From the NCBI GenBank assembly GCA_905201305.1, contig CAJKNS010000122.1, forward strand, positions 1 through 7,088: 7,088 nt of DNA, read 5' to 3'. This document shows, piece by piece, positions 4,615-7,088 of the stretch (its first letter is position 1; every line of letters begins with the position of its first letter). The stretch comes from an uncultured Eubacteriales bacterium (lineage in GTDB: Bacteria > Bacillota > Clostridia > Oscillospirales > Oscillospiraceae). The notes under the pieces were generated by a model. That model saw only the letters and a list, made by a program, of their open reading frames with translations, did no database searches and was not told the origin of the DNA. The translations under genes were made by a program, and so were the position numbers.

Positions 4615-5154
4615 ATGACCGATGAGCAGCTTTTGCGGGAGATGCGGAAGGGGAACCAGGGGGCATTGCAGGAGATGATCCGGCAGTACCACCGATACCT
4701 TGCCACCATCATCGGAAATATATTGGGTCCCAGCGGCAGCCGGGAGGACATAGAAGAGCTGGTGCAGGACACATTTTATGCGGTCTGGAACCATGTGGAC
4801 GAGATTCGGGGCAGTCTTAAGCCCTATCTCTGTACTGCCGCGCGGAATCGTGCAAAATCCTATTTGCGAAAGAACCGGCCCCAGGCGTTCAGCGGGGATG
4901 AGATTCAAATACCCGATGAGCTGGCGGATTTGGAGGAGAGCGCCATCCAAAAGGACCTGGCGCAGCGGGTGCGGGCAGCCGTTGATCGGATGCGCCCACG
5001 GGATCGGGAGATTTTCCTGCGCACCTATTATTACATGCAAAACTCCCAAGAGGTTGCCCGGGAGATGGGACTATCACCCAATACCGTGCGTTCCTGCCTG
5101 ATGCGGGGACGAAAGGTGCTGGAACGGACGCTGAGAAAGGAGGGAATCCTGTGA
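4615..5154 (+). CDS. ECF-like sigma-70 family RNA polymerase sigma factor
   Basis: This 179-residue, two-domain sigma factor directs RNA polymerase to a specific promoter set. Region 2 spans about 10-88: FYAVWNHVDEI and the acidic DIEELVQDTF (45-54) are the core-binding signature, and KPYLCTAARNRAKSYLRK (69-86) is the -10 recognition helix. A short acidic linker (95-115) replaces region 3. Region 4 spans about 117-175, with the helix-turn-helix NSQEVAREMGLSPNTVRS (143-160) contacting the -35. ATG at 4615 was chosen because AAAGGAAG lies 8 bases upstream and the protein then starts at the usual point. The frame is open 30 codons further up, through the repeat copy, and is not sigma-like. It overlaps the next gene by GTGA, so a regulator pair is likely. 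The specific ECF group and inducing signal cannot be read from sequence. Confidence 0.93.
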   Translation: MTDEQLLREMRKGNQGALQEMIRQYHRYLATIIGNILGPSGSREDIEELVQDTFYAVWNHVDEIRGSLKPYLCTAARNRAKSYLRKNRPQAFSGDEIQIPDELADLEESAIQKDLAQRVRAAVDRMRPRDREIFLRTYYYMQNSQEVAREMGLSPNTVRSCLMRGRKVLERTLRKEGIL

Positions 5155-6683
5155 AAATGCAGCTTGAGGATCTTATGGATCTTTATATCGGTGAGGATGC
5201 GGCAGAGCTTGGAGATCGTCTGCCGCCGCTGCCGGAAATTGGACAGACACGCAGGAAGCCTTCTGCCCCCATCAAAAGGCGCTCCCATATTCGGAGCGTT
5301 CTGGGGCTAGCGGCGTCAATTTTGATTGTTCTGGGCGTTGCCGGTGCGCTGGTGCTGGGACTGGGGAACGGAAAGTCAGGCAGCACCACATTGTCGCCGG
5401 GAGAAACGCAGCCTGCGGTCAGCCAATGGGGCATGCTTCCTTCAGAGAAGCCGGATCGTGCCTCAGAAGCGGACAGTAGCTCGGAGCAGGAGACGGAACA
5501 GTCCTCCATAGATGTGCAGCAGGACGAGAATACCTCGGATTATTTGCGGATCGAGGGGACAAGCAGCGACTATGCGTACCGGTGCCAGGGAAATCTGTTC
5601 TTTGACGGCAAGCAGTATTACACCCTGCGGGATGGGCAGATTGTCCAAACAGAGGTTCAGACCCTTCATATCGACTTCTATGCCTATAGAGATTGGGACC
5701 TTTATATCGATTATATCATCGATGAGGATGGCAAACTTGCCCTGCGGGACCGCTCCCAGAATGACGTGTATTTCCATGTGGAGCCTGTTTCCGGCAGCGG
5801 CGATACCCTTCGGATTACGGTGCGCCGGGTGGAGCAGTCCCATGTGGAAAACTGCGATTATCCGGTGTTCTACAACATCAAAACCGGGGAAACGCAGGAC
5901 CCCCTTGCTAACGTGACAGAGCTGTTTGATTATGGAGATCCCTCTGTGATACAGGTGAGCCCCGGCATGCGCTGGGCGCTGGTGCGTACCTTTGAATATG
6001 TGCAGAACGGTGAAACGTATATGCAGACCGGCGGGGACTATTATCTCTGCAATCTGGAAGCCGGAGCGATGGTGCGCCTGCATGACCTGCTGCCCATAGA
6101 CGAGAACTGGAATTTCTACCCCAGTGAAATGTTCGAGACAAACGCCTTCTGGGCTTCGGACGACACGCTGTATGTGTGGCTCTATGAGCAGACGGAAGCG
6201 GGCACGCTGTCAGAGGATGATAAGGTCTGGCTGGCTGCCTATGATCCGGAGGAACGGACGCTCCGCTATGCAAAGCGGTGTATCAATTCGACCAGCACCA
6301 TCTATACAGAGAGCCGGGATTATATCGGGGGTTACGGCAATTTCTATAACTACAACAATGTGCCGGAGATCGGTATTCTGATCACTGACGCCCAGGACGG
6401 CAGCCAGTGGCGGATCACAGACGTTTTCCTGGGCGGACGTTCCGATGAAGTCCCCAATCAAATGGCGTTTGTAGGGACGGATGACAAGGTGTATCTGGTG
6501 GATGAGGTGAAAAAGACCTATGTTTGCCTCAATGACTACCTGGCTATGCCGGAGGAGGAGATCGACAGTATCCGGATGCAAGCGGAGAATTTCCTTTGCA
6601 TCTACACGGCACGGGACTGCTACTGCTATGTGATTCCGGACAATCTGCCCTCGAAGCCGCTCATTCAGGTGCAAGTATCTTAG
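5151..6683 (+). CDS. Single-pass membrane protein with large outer domain, probable anti-sigma factor
   Basis: This 510-residue protein probably holds the partner sigma factor inactive at the membrane. A short cytoplasmic part (1-48) contains LEDLMDLYIGED, an acidic helix that could bind the sigma factor. It lacks the zinc-binding HxxxCxxC motif of classical anti-sigma factors. A basic stretch (KRRSHIR, 42-48) precedes one membrane helix at about 49-72, which puts the remaining 435 or so residues outside. Residues 75-130 are a Ser/Gln/Glu-rich linker. From about 130 the sequence is strand-rich, with recurring units such as GNLFFDGKQYYTL, DTLYVWLYEQTEAG, DDKVYLVDEVKKTYVC and NFLCIYTARDCYCYV, suggesting a beta-propeller or similar sensor. 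GTG at 5151 has AGGAGG seven bases upstream and overlaps the sigma stop codon; the ATG at 5157 is less well spaced. The anti-sigma role is inferred mainly from position and topology. Confidence 0.72.
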   Translation: MKMQLEDLMDLYIGEDAAELGDRLPPLPEIGQTRRKPSAPIKRRSHIRSVLGLAASILIVLGVAGALVLGLGNGKSGSTTLSPGETQPAVSQWGMLPSEKPDRASEADSSSEQETEQSSIDVQQDENTSDYLRIEGTSSDYAYRCQGNLFFDGKQYYTLRDGQIVQTEVQTLHIDFYAYRDWDLYIDYIIDEDGKLALRDRSQNDVYFHVEPVSGSGDTLRITVRRVEQSHVENCDYPVFYNIKTGETQDPLANVTELFDYGDPSVIQVSPGMRWALVRTFEYVQNGETYMQTGGDYYLCNLEAGAMVRLHDLLPIDENWNFYPSEMFETNAFWASDDTLYVWLYEQTEAGTLSEDDKVWLAAYDPEERTLRYAKRCINSTSTIYTESRDYIGGYGNFYNYNNVPEIGILITDAQDGSQWRITDVFLGGRSDEVPNQMAFVGTDDKVYLVDEVKKTYVCLNDYLAMPEEEIDSIRMQAENFLCIYTARDCYCYVIPDNLPSKPLIQVQVS

Positions 6684-6697
6684 AACGGAGGAAAAAC

Positions 6698-7088
6698 ATG
6701 AAACAGGTCAAAATATATAGCCGCATTCTTGCGGCAGCCGCTATGCTGCTTCTGCTGGCAGCCTGCGGAGAAGAGAGTCAGTCTGCATCCTCTTTGCCGG
6801 ATTTGGGCTCTTGGGTCATTACCCGGGAAAGCACTGCACCGTCAGAAGCACCGGACAGCACAGCGCGTCCGGTGGTGGTGACGGAGACACCCACAGAAAC
6901 CCCGGCACCCACTGAGGTGTTGCAGCAGGATACCGGGGCGGAGACAGCCGTTCCGCCGGAGCAGTCCCAGCAGCCGGAACAGACTCCCACTGTCAGCGCA
7001 TCCACGGAAACCGAGACGCTGCCAACGGTGGAGCCAACCGACATTGACCGGAGCTGGCTGGAGGGAAAAATCTATGGCATCGAGGATA
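6698..7088 (+). CDS. Lipoprotein with a Pro/Thr/Glu-rich linker, 3' end outside the window
   Basis: The first 130 residues are visible. A basic start (MKQVKIYSR), a hydrophobic core (ILAAAAMLLLL) and the lipobox L-A-A-C with Cys at residue 23 mark a lipoprotein exported by Sec and anchored to the outer face of the membrane. Residues about 45-115 form a flexible linker rich in Pro, Thr, Glu, Ser and Gln. A folded domain seems to begin near DIDRSWLEGKIYG, just before the window ends. ATG at 6698 has GGAGG six bases upstream and lies 14 bases after the preceding stop, so it is the third gene of the sigma/anti-sigma operon. It could be a sensor, a cell-wall-binding protein or a target of the sigma factor; the missing part decides. 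Confidence 0.82.
   Translation, partial: MKQVKIYSRILAAAAMLLLLAACGEESQSASSLPDLGSWVITRESTAPSEAPDSTARPVVVTETPTETPAPTEVLQQDTGAETAVPPEQSQQPEQTPTVSASTETETLPTVEPTDIDRSWLEGKIYGIED

Noticed and set aside
516..4620. Shared GTGAAACCATGAC around the ntpF and sigma factor start codons
   Set aside because: A 13-base match around two start codons with purine-rich leaders is likely chance; the flanks are not similar.
4244..4666. Upstream extension of the 3815-4243 gene to give a 283-residue protein
   Set aside because: The added part reads through both terminal repeats and the sigma factor leader; the shorter form has its own ribosome binding site and promoter.

Overview
The window looks like chromosomal DNA of a gut-type, low-redox member of the Clostridia, probably Oscillospiraceae or a close relative. 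The evidence is a V-type ATPase operon in the ntpF-ntpI order, a leucine T-box in front of a long-form leuA, AGGAGG-type ribosome binding sites, sigma-A promoters and Clostridia-like protein sequences. No phage, plasmid, CRISPR, rRNA or tRNA gene was seen. The taxonomic placement is inference.

Layout, left to right. (1) 1-528, minus strand: the start of a V-type ATPase operon, with ntpI running off the left edge and ntpF complete. Its 501-base upstream region (529-1029) contains no gene. It holds a strong promoter at 852-880, three successive hairpins just after the predicted start point, a second possible -10 box, and a hairpin close to the ntpF ribosome binding site. (2) 1030-3095, minus strand: leuA (2-isopropylmalate synthase) behind a complete T-box riboswitch and a near-consensus promoter. 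I read the specifier as CUG (Leu), and the antiterminator and terminator share the same bases. (3) 3096-3816, plus strand: a palindrome-rich divergent spacer, then a consensus promoter, a compact structured leader, and a small HEAT-repeat-like protein that ends at a strong two-way terminator. (4) 3815-4243, minus strand: a 142-residue helical protein of unknown function, convergent with the HEAT gene. (5) 4244-4614: a gene-free stretch carrying a 162-bp element with imperfect terminal inverted repeats (MITE-like), followed by a smaller pair of the same ends. (6) 4615-7088, plus strand: an ECF-type sigma factor, a membrane-anchored protein overlapping it by 4 bases (GTGA) that is probably its anti-sigma factor, and the start of a lipoprotein with a long Pro/Thr/Glu-rich linker. 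The lipoprotein is truncated by the window edge.

How they work together: regions 1 and 2 are housekeeping (ion-translocating ATPase; leucine synthesis controlled by tRNA-Leu charging). Region 6 looks like a cell-envelope signalling operon, with a sigma factor, a one-pass membrane regulator with a large outer domain, and an exported lipoprotein. The least explained parts are the repeat element with outward-facing -35-like ends next to the sigma operon, the HEAT gene leader whose loop could pair with the ribosome binding site region, and the multi-hairpin V-ATPase leader.
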